From contig JANQWC010000013.1 of the NCBI GenBank assembly GCA_030730025.1, positions 30,080 through 94,079 of the forward strand: a stretch of 64,000 nucleotides of DNA, written 5' to 3'. The stretch comes from Crocinitomicaceae bacterium. Its GTDB lineage: Bacteria; Bacteroidota; Bacteroidia; Flavobacteriales_D; Crocinitomicaceae. The notes below the pieces were generated by a model that made no database searches, had not been told where the DNA came from, and worked only from the letters and a program-made list of their open reading frames with translations. Of the stretch, positions 1 through 8,713 are shown in pieces. The translations under genes were made by a program, and so were the position numbers. Position 1 is the stretch's first letter; each line of letters opens with the position of its first letter.

Positions 1-54
1 GCCCTTTGGCACCTCGTTTGCGCCACAGAACTTAGCCGCAGAAAACACGCATGA
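1..54 (+). CDS. Possible 3' end of an upstream CDS (partial)
   Basis: Reading from base 1 gives 17 sense codons and a TGA at 52-54. That stop overlaps the ATG of the next gene in an ATGA arrangement, which recurs between cotranscribed genes elsewhere in this window. The fragment (ending SRRKHA) is too short to assign to a family. Frame 2 is also open here, so the call rests mainly on the ATGA overlap. Confidence 0.3.
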   Translation, partial: ALWHLVCATELSRRKHA

Positions 55-572
55 AAATCAAGCAAACACAAGTTTTATCGGGGCTCGCCATCAGTTTTGG
101 CTTGCTGAGCTTATTTAGCATTTGGAATGTCTACAATTGGGATATCCTTGGTTGGGGAACCAAACTCTTCTTGTTCCCATTCTTGGCGGTCATTAGTTTT
201 ATGGCCAAACTCACACCCAACAAACCCCCTCTCTTTGTTCGCATTCAACTGGGAATCCTTGTATTACACACCGCACTTTATTTTTTGGTGTTCAACTTTC
301 AGGATCCGCATGCGCCTAATTTATTGCTCTTATTACTCGGCTTTTTGTTGGCAAGTATCGTGTTGATTTTTGCAAAAGTGCACGCGCTAGAAACAGGAAA
401 AAAACAAGGTAAGTCTGCTTCATTTCAAAAACAAAGCAAAGTGCTTTTGCTCATTGCTGCTGGCTTCTACCTCAGCATGGGCGTATTGGCACACGCCGAT
501 TTGTTGCTACCAGGTATCATTTTTGAACTCGCAGCCCTCATTCTATATTTCTATTATTTGATGCGGCCGTAG
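51..572 (+). CDS. Hypothetical multi-pass membrane protein
   Basis: A 173-residue, very hydrophobic protein. I see about six likely membrane segments, near residues 8-28, 38-53, 64-84, 90-109, 129-150 and 153-171, with a short basic stretch (around KKQGKSASFQKQSK) in the loop before the fifth. No catalytic motif or family signature is recognisable. The ATG at 51 overlaps a possible upstream stop (ATGA), suggesting it is the last gene of an operon entering from the left. Its 3' end overlaps the convergent peptidase gene by 19 bp. Function unknown; inner-membrane location is inferred from hydrophobicity. Confidence 0.7.
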   Translation: MKIKQTQVLSGLAISFGLLSLFSIWNVYNWDILGWGTKLFLFPFLAVISFMAKLTPNKPPLFVRIQLGILVLHTALYFLVFNFQDPHAPNLLLLLLGFLLASIVLIFAKVHALETGKKQGKSASFQKQSKVLLLIAAGFYLSMGVLAHADLLLPGIIFELAALILYFYYLMRP

Positions 573-1252
573 CCAACAACCTTTGGCTTCCAGTAGGCAG
601 AGGTTTCGATTTCTACAATAGAGATACCGATAGATGAACTCGAATGGATCATTTGTTTGAGCGCACCTTTTTCAGAGATCAATATACCCACGTGATTGAT
701 TTGGGTGCCATTCGAAAAGAAAACTAAATCGCCCGCATGGGCTTCTTCCGGGTCTATCTTTTGGCAATAAGTATATTGCTCTGCGGCACGGCGCGGAAGG
801 CTCACACCATTTTGCTCAAAAACATAACAAGTAAAACCACTGCAGTCAAAACCCGTTGGATCAAGACCTGCTTCTTTGTAAGGTACACCAAGATGTTTTT
901 GCGCTTCATCGAGTAGTTTTTGGGTTTGCGCACTTCCTTTGACTACTTGCGCTGCAGGTTTTGAGGTAGCTGGTGACGACCATGACGACCACTCTCCTTC
1001 TTGCGCATGCCGCTTAGCCCAAATAGGATTTTTGGCAAGTTCTTGCGCGGCTAATTGACGGTATTTTGCGGGTATATTACTCTGGTCGTAGGCGGGGTTT
1101 TGGGCCAATCTTTTGGCCTTGCGGTAAACTAATTTATAGTAACCTTGCGAAAGTAGTACATCGAGTTTTTGCTCCATGGATTTTTGGGCCCGAAGAGAAA
1201 ACGAAAGGCTTGAAATCAGCAAAAATAAAAGATAAAAGCGCTTAGTTGGCAT
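554..1252 (-). CDS. NlpC/P60-family exported cell-wall peptidase (C40)
   Basis: A 232-residue protein with an N-terminal signal peptide ending near SFSLRAQ. The C-terminal NlpC/P60 domain covers roughly residues 108-232: the nucleophile is the Cys of the DCSGF motif, the second residue is the His of NHVGI, and a further polar residue lies near HSSSS. Such enzymes usually cut D-gamma-glutamyl-meso-DAP or related bonds in peptidoglycan. The segment between signal and catalytic domain (about residues 25-105) has no recognised fold. An in-frame ATG exists 12 nt further upstream at 1264. I prefer 1252 because it puts the basic MPTKR directly before the hydrophobic core. The start overlaps the preceding gene's 3' end by 11 nt, so the two are probably cotranscribed. 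Confidence 0.85.
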   Translation of the reverse strand: MPTKRFYLLFLLISSLSFSLRAQKSMEQKLDVLLSQGYYKLVYRKAKRLAQNPAYDQSNIPAKYRQLAAQELAKNPIWAKRHAQEGEWSSWSSPATSKPAAQVVKGSAQTQKLLDEAQKHLGVPYKEAGLDPTGFDCSGFTCYVFEQNGVSLPRRAAEQYTYCQKIDPEEAHAGDLVFFSNGTQINHVGILISEKGALKQMIHSSSSIGISIVEIETSAYWKPKVVGYGRIK

Positions 1253-2333
1253 AGAGTTTACCATTCATGAACACGACTGAGGTTTGGTTGGGTAACTTGA
1301 CCAATACTTTAGAGCCATAGATCTCAAAATCAGCTTGTGGAAAGTTGGTAATCTCTTGCGAAACGCCATCAACGAGTGCACTGACGCCTCCGATGATATT
1401 GCGGTACACCAATACATTGTTCTTGAGTAAATAGGACTGCGGTTGATAGGTAGCAACCTGGATGCGTTGCCCATTGGTGTAAGCGAAAAAATAGGAGTTT
1501 TCCATCCAAACGCAGATGTCGTCTTTGACATCCCAAAGGTCAGAAGAAAAATTAGAAAGGGCCGTTTTTTGACCGTTTTGATAATGCCATAAATTGCCGT
1601 TCATGTCTTCGTAGACCACAAAGCCGCGTCCTGCTTTGTATTTTTTAATCGGAAAAGACTCTAACTCCAGAAAGTTGCCTTGGTCAAAAACATAAAATGA
1701 TTGCGTATAGGGGTCTTTGAAACACATGACGTCGGTACCGAGCTGAAAATCCAGGACTTCTTCGTTATAGGTGCCGATTTCAAACTTTTGACCACGCCAG
1801 TACACAAAATAAGTATTGCTGTTGTCTTTGTAAACTACTAAGTTTTCACCGACACTGGCATTCATCGAGACGCCGTTGGTGATCGTGACCATACTCTCTA
1901 CCTTTTGGTTCCAGTAGACGTTGAGTGCTTGGTAACGGATGTCTTCAAAAACGATGATGCTGTCTTTGACCACGAACTCGCGTCCAAAATTGGTGAGCAC
2001 CGTGAATTTACCGGCGTCCCACATGCGCAAACCTTGTGCGATGCGATAAGCCATGAGGTGATCAGAAACTTGGTAATCGACGTTGAGGGTGGTGACGTCT
2101 ATGCGCTCTTTGCCGTCGTATAATTTGAGGTTGCCGCGCGTGTCGATGTAGGCCACGATTTCGTCGCCGGCTTTGTAACTGACGATGGGTTGAATTTCGA
2201 TGGGTCTGAAAAAACCGTCCTGAAAAGACACAAAGTAGTTATTGAAGTCTAAAGTGGGGACGATTCCTTGGGCCCCAGCACTGAGCGCAAACAAACCAAA
2301 AAACAGAAAGTAGGTGATTCTTTTGAACGACAT
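1242..2333 (-). CDS. Exported repeat protein, possible beta-propeller, unknown function
   Basis: A 363-residue protein with a signal peptide (MSFKR, hydrophobic core, cleavage near SAGAQ). The rest is built from short repeated beta-rich units with recurring patterns such as NLVVYKD, GFVVYEDMNGNLW and NVLVYRN followed by a G-Q/K turn, about every 40-45 residues. This suggests a propeller-like fold. I do not recognise a named family or catalytic motif. The start lies 4 nt behind an exact TAnnTTTG promoter box, so its mRNA may be leaderless. It is followed with an overlap by the NlpC/P60 peptidase gene, which suggests a shared envelope role, but that is inference only. Confidence 0.75.
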   Translation of the reverse strand: MSFKRITYFLFFGLFALSAGAQGIVPTLDFNNYFVSFQDGFFRPIEIQPIVSYKAGDEIVAYIDTRGNLKLYDGKERIDVTTLNVDYQVSDHLMAYRIAQGLRMWDAGKFTVLTNFGREFVVKDSIIVFEDIRYQALNVYWNQKVESMVTITNGVSMNASVGENLVVYKDNSNTYFVYWRGQKFEIGTYNEEVLDFQLGTDVMCFKDPYTQSFYVFDQGNFLELESFPIKKYKAGRGFVVYEDMNGNLWHYQNGQKTALSNFSSDLWDVKDDICVWMENSYFFAYTNGQRIQVATYQPQSYLLKNNVLVYRNIIGGVSALVDGVSQEITNFPQADFEIYGSKVLVKLPNQTSVVFMNGKLYAN

Positions 2334-2337
2334 TGTC

Positions 2338-2345
2338 CAAAGTTA
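2338..2345 (-). promoter_or_regulatory. -7 box TAACTTTG for the 2333 gene
   Basis: On the minus strand TAACTTTG is followed by GACA and then the ATG at 2333. It matches the Bacteroidota TAnnTTTG element exactly. The spacing puts the predicted transcription start at or within a base or two of the ATG. Confidence 0.6.
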
Positions 2346-2367
2346 TCAAAATTTAGACCAATAAATG

Positions 2368-2375
2368 TATCTTCG
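2368..2375 (+). promoter_or_regulatory. Near-consensus -7 box TATCTTCG for the M16 operon
   Basis: TATCTTCG matches TAnnTTTG at all but one defined base and lies 20 nt before the ATG at 2396. It is the only promoter-like sequence I see between the divergent genes and would drive the two M16 genes. Confidence 0.35.
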
Positions 2376-2395
2376 TAGCGCTTATCCAATTGACT

Positions 2396-3862
2396 ATGAA
2401 AAAAACTATTTTTTGCGGTCTTTTTTTGCTTGGCAGCACTTCTTTTTGGGCGCAGCAAAAAATCACCTATGAAGCTTATGACCTCCCAAATGGGCTGCAC
2501 GTCATTTTGCATGAAGAACATGCCACTCCTATTGTAGCAGTCTCTGTACTCTACCATGTTGGCTCGAAAAACGAAAACCCTAACCGCACGGGTTTTGCAC
2601 ACTTTTTTGAGCACTTATTGTTTGAAGGTTCTGCCAACATTGGCCGCGGAGAATACAGCGAGCTCGTCGAAAAAAATGGCGGAACACTCAATGCAAACAC
2701 TTCCCAAGACCGCACCTATTACTACGAAGTATTGCCTTCTAACCAACTCGAGTTAGGGCTCTGGCTCGAAAGCGAGCGCATGCTCCATGCCAAAGTAGAC
2801 ATCAAAGGCATCGAAACACAACGCAGCGTGGTCAAAGAAGAAAAAAGACAGCGCGTAGACAACCAACCATACGGGTCTTTCTTCACAGAGATTTTCAAGC
2901 GCGTTTTTGAAACGCATCCGTACAATTGGGCGCCAATTGGCAGCATGGAACACCTCGATGCAGCGCAAGAAGAAGACTACGTCAATTTCTATAAAACGTT
3001 CTACGTACCATCCAACGCAACGCTTTCTATTGCCGGCGATATCAACATCGAACAAACCAAAAAATGGATTGCGCAATATTTCGGTTCTATCCCGAAAGGC
3101 CAAGCCATCAACCTCTACCGCGATTTCATCAACCTGAGCGACGACGCTTTTCAAGCGAGATACAACATCTCCAAAAGCGAGTTTGACCAAAAGAATTTCA
3201 TGGCTTCAAATTCACCTGCTGCCAAAAAAATCCTGAGCACCTACCTCAATCAGCCTTGTCAGATCGAAAGACCTGCCAAAGACAAGCAAGCGATTTCTGG
3301 CCTCATCAAAGACACCATCTACGACAACATCCAGTTGCCGGGTCTTTTCATTGGTTACAAAATGCCAGCGCAATTGCATCCTGATACCTACGCACTTGAA
3401 TTCTTGAACGAAGTGTTGTCGAGCGGTAGCTCTTCGCGCATCAATAAAGAAATTGTCGAGAAACGTCAGTTGGCGCAATATGCTTTCTCATTCAACTACG
3501 GTCTTGAAGACGCCGGCATTGGTATCATGGCCGCAATTGCACCGCAAGAAGTTTCCTTAGACACCCTTTTGAACGCACTCGACGCGCAAATTGCAACCAT
3601 CAAAAGCGAGCTCATTAGCGAAGAAGAATTTCAGAAAGTGCGCAATAAATTTGAAAACGATATTGCCTCTAGCAATTCAAGTATTGCAGGTATTGCCGAA
3701 AACTTGGCAGACAATCATGTGTACTTCGGAGACGCCAATCGTGTCAACACACTACTTTCTAACTACTTAAAAGTCACTAGAGAAGACATCTTAAGAGTAG
3801 CCAACACCTACCTTACCCAAGATGCGCGCGTGATCCTTTATTACTTACCTAAAGAAAAATAA
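2396..3862 (+). CDS. M16-family zinc metallopeptidase, catalytic subunit (exported)
   Basis: A 488-residue insulinase/processing-peptidase-like protein. The inverted zinc motif HxxEH is present as H69-F-F-E72-H73, with acidic residues further on (around VVKEEKRQR) able to supply the third ligand. A signal peptide ends near FWAQ, so the enzyme is likely periplasmic. The second M16 domain, about residues 260-480, carries a SSGSSSRINKE segment followed by a Tyr in place of the substrate-binding R/Y pair. A TTG two codons upstream is possible, but the ATG at 2396 gives the standard MKK signal start. It lies 5 nt before a second M16 gene without the zinc motif, which suggests a heteromeric protease. 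Confidence 0.9.
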   Translation: MKKTIFCGLFLLGSTSFWAQQKITYEAYDLPNGLHVILHEEHATPIVAVSVLYHVGSKNENPNRTGFAHFFEHLLFEGSANIGRGEYSELVEKNGGTLNANTSQDRTYYYEVLPSNQLELGLWLESERMLHAKVDIKGIETQRSVVKEEKRQRVDNQPYGSFFTEIFKRVFETHPYNWAPIGSMEHLDAAQEEDYVNFYKTFYVPSNATLSIAGDINIEQTKKWIAQYFGSIPKGQAINLYRDFINLSDDAFQARYNISKSEFDQKNFMASNSPAAKKILSTYLNQPCQIERPAKDKQAISGLIKDTIYDNIQLPGLFIGYKMPAQLHPDTYALEFLNEVLSSGSSSRINKEIVEKRQLAQYAFSFNYGLEDAGIGIMAAIAPQEVSLDTLLNALDAQIATIKSELISEEEFQKVRNKFENDIASSNSSIAGIAENLADNHVYFGDANRVNTLLSNYLKVTREDILRVANTYLTQDARVILYYLPKEK

Positions 3863-3867
3863 GCCTC

Positions 3868-5949
3868 ATGAAAAGTCTATATCTCCTCCTGATATTGATC
3901 CTGACCAACAGTGTTTTTGCACAGTTAGATCGATCCCAAAGACCAGCTGCGGCTGCGGCTCAAAAAATCAACATTCCAGCTTCACAGGTTTTCACGACCT
4001 CGAATGGCGTCACGGTTATTTTGTCTGAAAACCACAAAATCCCTAAGGTTTCTATTGAAATGAGCTTGGGTGCTACCCCGCGCTTGGAAGGCGAAAAAGC
4101 TGGCCTCTCAGATTTGGCCGGTTCTTTACTCATGTCTGGTACAAGCACCCGTTCCAAAGACCAACTAGACCGCGAAATCGATTTCATCGGTGCCAACCTT
4201 TCGGCAAGCGCTTCTAGCATGTATTTGAGCTGCCTCACCAAGCACCTCGACAAAGGCCTCGAGCTCATGACCGACGTCTTGTACAACGCGAGCTTTCCGG
4301 AAAGTGAAGTAGAGCGCATCCGCAAACAAAATTTATCTGGCCTACAATCTACAAAAGCTGATGCGGGCGAAATGGCAAGCAACGCCACCAGAGCTGTCAA
4401 TTTCCCTGGGCATCCGCTGGGTGAAATCATGACAGAAGCCTCGCTGCAAAATATCACTCGAGAAGACCTCCTTCGTTATTACAAAACAACTTTTACACCG
4501 CAAGGCAGTTACTTGGTTGTTGTTGGCGACATCACAAGAGCGCAAACCGAAGCGTTGGTAACGCGTTATTTTTCAACTTGGCAAGGTGCGCCAGCGTATC
4601 AAAGTGAACTCGGCAAAGGGCAATTTGACAAAGGAAACCGCGTCATTTTTGTCAAAAAACCAGGGGCTGTACAATCTGTCGTTTACGTAACCTTCCCCAT
4701 CGATATGCGCGCTGGCCACAAAGACCAACTGGCAATGAATGTCTTGAACGGCATTTTGGGTGGCGGTGGCTTTGGAACGCGCCTCATGCAAAACCTCAGA
4801 GAAGACAAAGCCTTTACGTATGGCTGTTATTCTTCTTTGAATATCACCGAAAACGGCTCATGGATGTCTGCGGGTGGTAATTTCAAAAACGCCGTTACGG
4901 ATTCTGCCATCACGGAAATTCTCAAAGAGTTTGCAGGCATCATTAATGCGCAGGTTACCGACGAAGAACTCAGCCTCACCAAAAACAACATGGCTGGTGG
5001 TTTTGCGCGTTCATTGGAGCGTCCACAAACTGTTGCGCGTTTTGCATTGAATACCATCAAGCAGAAATTAGCACCAGATTACTATCAAAACTACCTCCAA
5101 CAACTTGAAGCCATCACCAAAGAAGATGTCTTGCGTGTGGCCCAACAATATTTTACGGCTAAAAATTGCCACATCATTGTGGTGGGTAATGAAGAAATCC
5201 TACCCAAGCTTTTGGTTTTTGATACCGACGGAAAAATCGAGAAACTAGATGCTTTTGGTGCGCCAATCAAGGAAACAAAAAGCGCTGACATCACTGCAGA
5301 TCAACTGATCGAAGCGTATGCAATGGCACTTACCGGCACTACCTCTCAAAAAGCGCTTTTGAAAAAATTAAAAACAGTCAAATCGTATTCGAGAGAATCA
5401 GAAATGAGCTCTGCTCAAATTCCGTTTGTGCTCACCTCAACAGACTACTTTTGGAATGGCGGCAACGAAGCCAGCAAGATGGAAATGCCGGGTATGGTTT
5501 TACAAAAATCATATTTTGACGGTAACTCAGGTTATACATTCAGCATGCAAGGCGGCCGCGAAGACCTCACTGCAGCAGAAATCGCCGCCAAACAAAAAGC
5601 GAGCGGTTTTATTCCAGAACTCAATTACAAAGCCAAAGGCATGGACTACGCCATCAAAGGCATCGAGCTCATCGATGGTCAAGAATGCTACGTGCTTTAT
5701 ACCAATGACGGCCTCGCTGAAAACTACGACTACTACTCGAAGCAAACGTTCATGAAGCTGCGTTCGACGAACATCCGCAAAATGGACGAAGAAATTGTAG
5801 AAACCACGACCAACTTCTCAGACTACAAAGTAGTTGATGGCTTTCAATTTGCCCACGCTTTTAGCATGAGTGTTGGTAAAATGACCTTAACTGGTGTGGT
5901 GAAAAACATCAGCGTGAATCCGAAGCTCGCGATTGGCGAAGACTTCTAA
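3868..5949 (+). CDS. M16-family peptidase-like protein, non-catalytic subunit with C-terminal extension
   Basis: A 693-residue exported protein (signal peptide ending near SVFAQ) with two M16 domains over residues ~35-460. The expected HxxEH is replaced by a segment around AGLSDLAGSLL, so it cannot bind zinc in the usual way. The R/Y pair in the second domain is intact (FGTRLMQNLRE...AFTYG). In split M16 systems one subunit supplies the zinc site and the other the R/Y pair, and this operon fits that pattern. Residues ~480-693 form an additional domain of alternating beta strands resembling lipoprotein-carrier (LolA/LolB-like) folds; that assignment is tentative. It begins 5 nt after the catalytic subunit and ends before a clear terminator. 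Confidence 0.87.
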   Translation: MKSLYLLLILILTNSVFAQLDRSQRPAAAAAQKINIPASQVFTTSNGVTVILSENHKIPKVSIEMSLGATPRLEGEKAGLSDLAGSLLMSGTSTRSKDQLDREIDFIGANLSASASSMYLSCLTKHLDKGLELMTDVLYNASFPESEVERIRKQNLSGLQSTKADAGEMASNATRAVNFPGHPLGEIMTEASLQNITREDLLRYYKTTFTPQGSYLVVVGDITRAQTEALVTRYFSTWQGAPAYQSELGKGQFDKGNRVIFVKKPGAVQSVVYVTFPIDMRAGHKDQLAMNVLNGILGGGGFGTRLMQNLREDKAFTYGCYSSLNITENGSWMSAGGNFKNAVTDSAITEILKEFAGIINAQVTDEELSLTKNNMAGGFARSLERPQTVARFALNTIKQKLAPDYYQNYLQQLEAITKEDVLRVAQQYFTAKNCHIIVVGNEEILPKLLVFDTDGKIEKLDAFGAPIKETKSADITADQLIEAYAMALTGTTSQKALLKKLKTVKSYSRESEMSSAQIPFVLTSTDYFWNGGNEASKMEMPGMVLQKSYFDGNSGYTFSMQGGREDLTAAEIAAKQKASGFIPELNYKAKGMDYAIKGIELIDGQECYVLYTNDGLAENYDYYSKQTFMKLRSTNIRKMDEEIVETTTNFSDYKVVDGFQFAHAFSMSVGKMTLTGVVKNISVNPKLAIGEDF

Positions 5950-5970
5950 GTCACTTTTAACTTTCAAATC

Positions 5971-5996
5971 AAGCCACTTTCGAGTGGCTTTTTTTT
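5971..5996 (+). terminator. Rho-independent terminator of the M16 operon
   Basis: AAGCCAC and GTGGCTT form a 7-bp stem around a TTTCGA loop, followed directly by a run of T. It lies 21 nt after the stop of the second M16 gene. Confidence 0.85.
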
Positions 5997-6010
5997 GCCG
6001 CTTTAATTTA

Positions 6011-6018
6011 TAATTTTG
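6011..6018 (+). promoter_or_regulatory. -7 box TAATTTTG for the 6024 gene
   Basis: An exact TAnnTTTG element with five bases (TGCTT) between it and the ATG at 6024, predicting a leaderless or nearly leaderless transcript. It argues against the GTG at 6018, which lies inside the box. Confidence 0.6.
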
Positions 6019-6023
6019 TGCTT

Positions 6024-7541
6024 ATGCAACAGTTTCTATTTCTTTTTTTGAGCGCCTTTCTTTTCGGTAGTGTTCAGGCCCAAAACCTACTTGTTTCGAG
6101 TGGACAAATTTTTGAAGGCGAACCTTATTTGGCTGTCGACCCGCAAAACAGCAACCATTTAGTGGCGGCCTGGATGGGCTTTCAGCTCAATCAAAAAGTT
6201 GTGATCAAGAGTGTAGTTTCGACCGATGGCGGCAGCACCTGGACAGCCCCCGCATGGCAAGCACACCAGCAAGCGGGCAACAGCAGCGCCGACGTATCTT
6301 TGGGTTTTGACCTCAATGGCAATCTCTACATGGCTTACATCGATTACGATAACGTCAGTTTTACAAACGGTGCCGTAATTTGCCGAAAATCGATAGACGG
6401 CGGCTTGAGTTGGGGGCCAGCGGTTGTAGCCAGATCCATCGCTTCTTGCCCCAACAAACTTTGCATAGACCGCCCTTGGATTGCGGTCGATCCGCTCACG
6501 GGAAGTGTTGTGATCACCAGCACCAACGCCAACCAACCCGGAACCGTTCAAGCGCCCTTTCATCCTTACATGGCCATTTCATCCGATCAAGGTGCTAGTT
6601 TTAGTTTACAAGAACTCGACAGCGCACCTTATTTAGCTGGCAACGCCATCTCCCAACCAATGCCCTCACCGGCCTTTGCCAATGATGGCCTTTTCATGGC
6701 AATTTATCCGAGTTATGAGACCACGCAAAGTATTTTACCGCGCGTTGTGGAAGTCAGCAAAACGGTAGCCGCCTCTTTTTACAATTACCAAATTGCCTTT
6801 CAAGGCCTCGGATTTGGCACCCAAAACGACACACTCAAAAGTGGGCCTCATCTTTCCTTAGACCCTAGCAATTCCAATCGCGCTAATTACGCTTTTATAA
6901 GTGAGGTTTATGGAGATCCTGATATCATTTGTATTGAAAAAAATGGGGGTGCGTGGTCTGCGCCAATGCGAGTCAATCAAGACATTCAGGGCAACGGCGT
7001 GATCCAAGATCTCATTTGGTCCGATTACGACACCGATGGAGACTTAGCTGTTTGTTGGCGAGACCGCCGCAATGGCGTACCCGGAACCTACCAAAGCCCG
7101 AGTCAGATTTTCTGTCGCATCCAGAGCAACCAGACGTGGGGCACTGAGTTTTTGATCAGTCCGTTGGTCGCGCATGACTCTATTTTGCTTGAGAACGGCA
7201 ATGACTTTTTAAATGTGCAATTCAGCAACAACCAGCTTTATACCATTTGGGGCGATGTGCGCCAAGGAAGCTTGAAAATCTTTTTGAATCATTTTGACCA
7301 GTTGAGCAATTCGAGCAGCACCAATCCCATCCCGACGCTAGCACCTATTTTCCCGAATCCGAGCAATGGAATGTTCAATATTCCTCTAGATTTAGTGGGT
7401 TTACCTTTTATTCTGCATACGATGGAAGGTCATATCCTGAGAAAAGGTACACTTCTAAATGATTTGGACCTTTCTCAATATGGAGTAGGAACTTATTTTT
7501 TGAAGGTTGAACAATATACATTTCCACTCATCAAAAATTAG
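6024..7541 (+). CDS. Exported Asp-box (BNR/sialidase-like) repeat protein with T9SS type A sorting domain
   Basis: A 505-residue protein with a signal peptide ending near GSVQAQ. Several Asp-box motifs, such as STDGGSTW, SIDGGLSW and SSDQGASF, mark blades of a sialidase-type beta-propeller over residues ~20-420. Asp boxes are structural and do not prove sialidase activity; I do not see the Arg triad needed for it. The C-terminus (from about residue 434, IFPNPSNGMFNI to the end) is a T9SS type A sorting domain, so the protein should be secreted or anchored at the cell surface. A GTG two codons earlier was rejected because it overlaps the promoter box. It stands alone between a terminator and the dnaX promoter. 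Confidence 0.85.
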   Translation: MQQFLFLFLSAFLFGSVQAQNLLVSSGQIFEGEPYLAVDPQNSNHLVAAWMGFQLNQKVVIKSVVSTDGGSTWTAPAWQAHQQAGNSSADVSLGFDLNGNLYMAYIDYDNVSFTNGAVICRKSIDGGLSWGPAVVARSIASCPNKLCIDRPWIAVDPLTGSVVITSTNANQPGTVQAPFHPYMAISSDQGASFSLQELDSAPYLAGNAISQPMPSPAFANDGLFMAIYPSYETTQSILPRVVEVSKTVAASFYNYQIAFQGLGFGTQNDTLKSGPHLSLDPSNSNRANYAFISEVYGDPDIICIEKNGGAWSAPMRVNQDIQGNGVIQDLIWSDYDTDGDLAVCWRDRRNGVPGTYQSPSQIFCRIQSNQTWGTEFLISPLVAHDSILLENGNDFLNVQFSNNQLYTIWGDVRQGSLKIFLNHFDQLSNSSSTNPIPTLAPIFPNPSNGMFNIPLDLVGLPFILHTMEGHILRKGTLLNDLDLSQYGVGTYFLKVEQYTFPLIKN

Positions 7542-7566
7542 ACTTTCTGTTGATATCTTAGCGGTG

Positions 7567-7580
7567 TATTTTTAAAAATA
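7567..7580. repeat. 14-bp AT palindrome upstream of dnaX
   Basis: TATTTTTAAAAATA is a perfect palindrome, flanked by direct AGCGGT copies at 7560-7565 and 7581-7586. It sits just upstream of the dnaX -7 box and could be an operator, but nothing in the sequence identifies a binding protein. Confidence 0.3.
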
Positions 7581-7585
7581 AGCGG

Positions 7586-7593
7586 TATCTTTG
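7586..7593 (+). promoter_or_regulatory. -7 box TATCTTTG for dnaX
   Basis: An exact TAnnTTTG element followed by AAAC and then the dnaX ATG at 7598. The 4-nt spacing predicts a leaderless transcript for the dnaX operon. Confidence 0.65.
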
Positions 7594-7597
7594 AAAC

Positions 7598-8713
7598 ATG
7601 AGTGAATTTGTTGTATCGGCTCGCAAATACCGCCCGCAAACCTTTGATACGGTTGTGGGGCAACAATCTATTACCAACACACTCAAAAATGCGATCCAAA
7701 ACCAACACCTTGCGCAGGCTTTTTTATTCTGCGGTTCAAGAGGTGTCGGCAAAACAACCACGGCGCGTATTTTAGCCAAAACCATCAACTGTTTCAATCC
7801 TACATCGGCAATTGAAGCCTGCGACCAATGCGACTCCTGCCTTTCCTTTCACACCGGAAACTCACTCAATATCTATGAGCTAGATGCCGCTTCCAACAAC
7901 TCCGTTGACGACATCCGCAACCTCATCGATCAAGTGCGCATTGCTCCGCAACTTGGCAGCCACAAGGTCTACATCATCGATGAGGTCCACATGCTCTCGG
8001 CCAACGCCTTCAACGCCTTTCTCAAGACTTTAGAAGAGCCGCCAAAGCACGCCATCTTTATTTTAGCGACCACCGAAAAGCATAAAATCATCCCGACTAT
8101 TCTTTCTAGGTGTCAGATTTTCGACTTCCAAAGAATCCGCGTTAAAGACATCGCCGATCACCTCAGCACCATTGCCACCAAAGAAGGCGTTTCCGCCGAC
8201 CCAGAAGCACTGCACCAAATCGCTTTGAAAGCAGACGGAGCCTTGCGCGACGCACTCTCTATCTTTGATCAATTGGTCACCTTTGCTGGCAATACACTCA
8301 CCTACAAAGACGTCCTCGAGAACCTACATATACTCGACTACGAATATTATTTCAAAGTCATTGAGGCAACCGAAAAGGAAGACATCCCATCTGCCCTACT
8401 CATCCTCAACGACATCTACGAAAAAGGCTTTGACGGCCATCAGTTCGTCATCGGCCTGGCCGAACACCTCCGCAATATCTTGGTCTGCAAAGACCCCAGA
8501 ACCGCGAGTTTATTAGAGGCGCCCGACACCGTCAAGCAGCGCTTTACGCAGCAAGCCAGCGAAATTGAAGCCCAGCGTTTATTGCGCGGCCTCCAAGTAC
8601 TCTCCAAAACAGACGTCGAGTACAAAGCCTCCAAAAACCAACGCCTGCTCATCGAGGTTGCCCTCATGCAGCTCTGCTCACTCAAGCAAGAGCAAGAAAA
8701 AAAAAAGGCCTAA
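7598..8713 (+). CDS. dnaX: DNA polymerase III subunit gamma (short dnaX product, zero frame)
   Basis: A 371-residue AAA+ clamp-loader ATPase. Walker A is GSRGVGKT at residues 46-53, the zinc module uses Cys65, Cys75, Cys78 and Cys81, the DEVH Walker B box follows, and the SRC sensor motif is in ILSRCQIF. The protein covers clamp-loader domains I-III and then stops (EKKKA, TAA) directly after a run of ten A. The C-terminal tau region continues in the -1 frame without interruption (see 8704-9327). The zero-frame product therefore matches a gamma-like short form, as in the E. coli dnaX frameshift case. If the A run is in truth one base longer, there would be a single 576-residue protein and no gamma form. 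Confidence 0.93.
   Translation: MSEFVVSARKYRPQTFDTVVGQQSITNTLKNAIQNQHLAQAFLFCGSRGVGKTTTARILAKTINCFNPTSAIEACDQCDSCLSFHTGNSLNIYELDAASNNSVDDIRNLIDQVRIAPQLGSHKVYIIDEVHMLSANAFNAFLKTLEEPPKHAIFILATTEKHKIIPTILSRCQIFDFQRIRVKDIADHLSTIATKEGVSADPEALHQIALKADGALRDALSIFDQLVTFAGNTLTYKDVLENLHILDYEYYFKVIEATEKEDIPSALLILNDIYEKGFDGHQFVIGLAEHLRNILVCKDPRTASLLEAPDTVKQRFTQQASEIEAQRLLRGLQVLSKTDVEYKASKNQRLLIEVALMQLCSLKQEQEKKKA
8697..8707 (+). other. Slippery A10-G run in dnaX (candidate programmed -1 frameshift or transcriptional slippage site)
   Basis: Ten A followed by G. In the zero frame the last bases read A AAA AAG at 8701-8707, the same heptamer and phase as the E. coli dnaX frameshift site, with a TAA stop one codon later at 8711. 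After a -1 shift the frame stays open to 9327. Downstream, GCGCA at 8718-8722 can pair with TGCGC at 8753-8757, enclosing a small CGAC/GTCG stem; this might act as a stimulator but is weak. A ten-A run could also cause RNA polymerase slippage. Confidence 0.7.
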
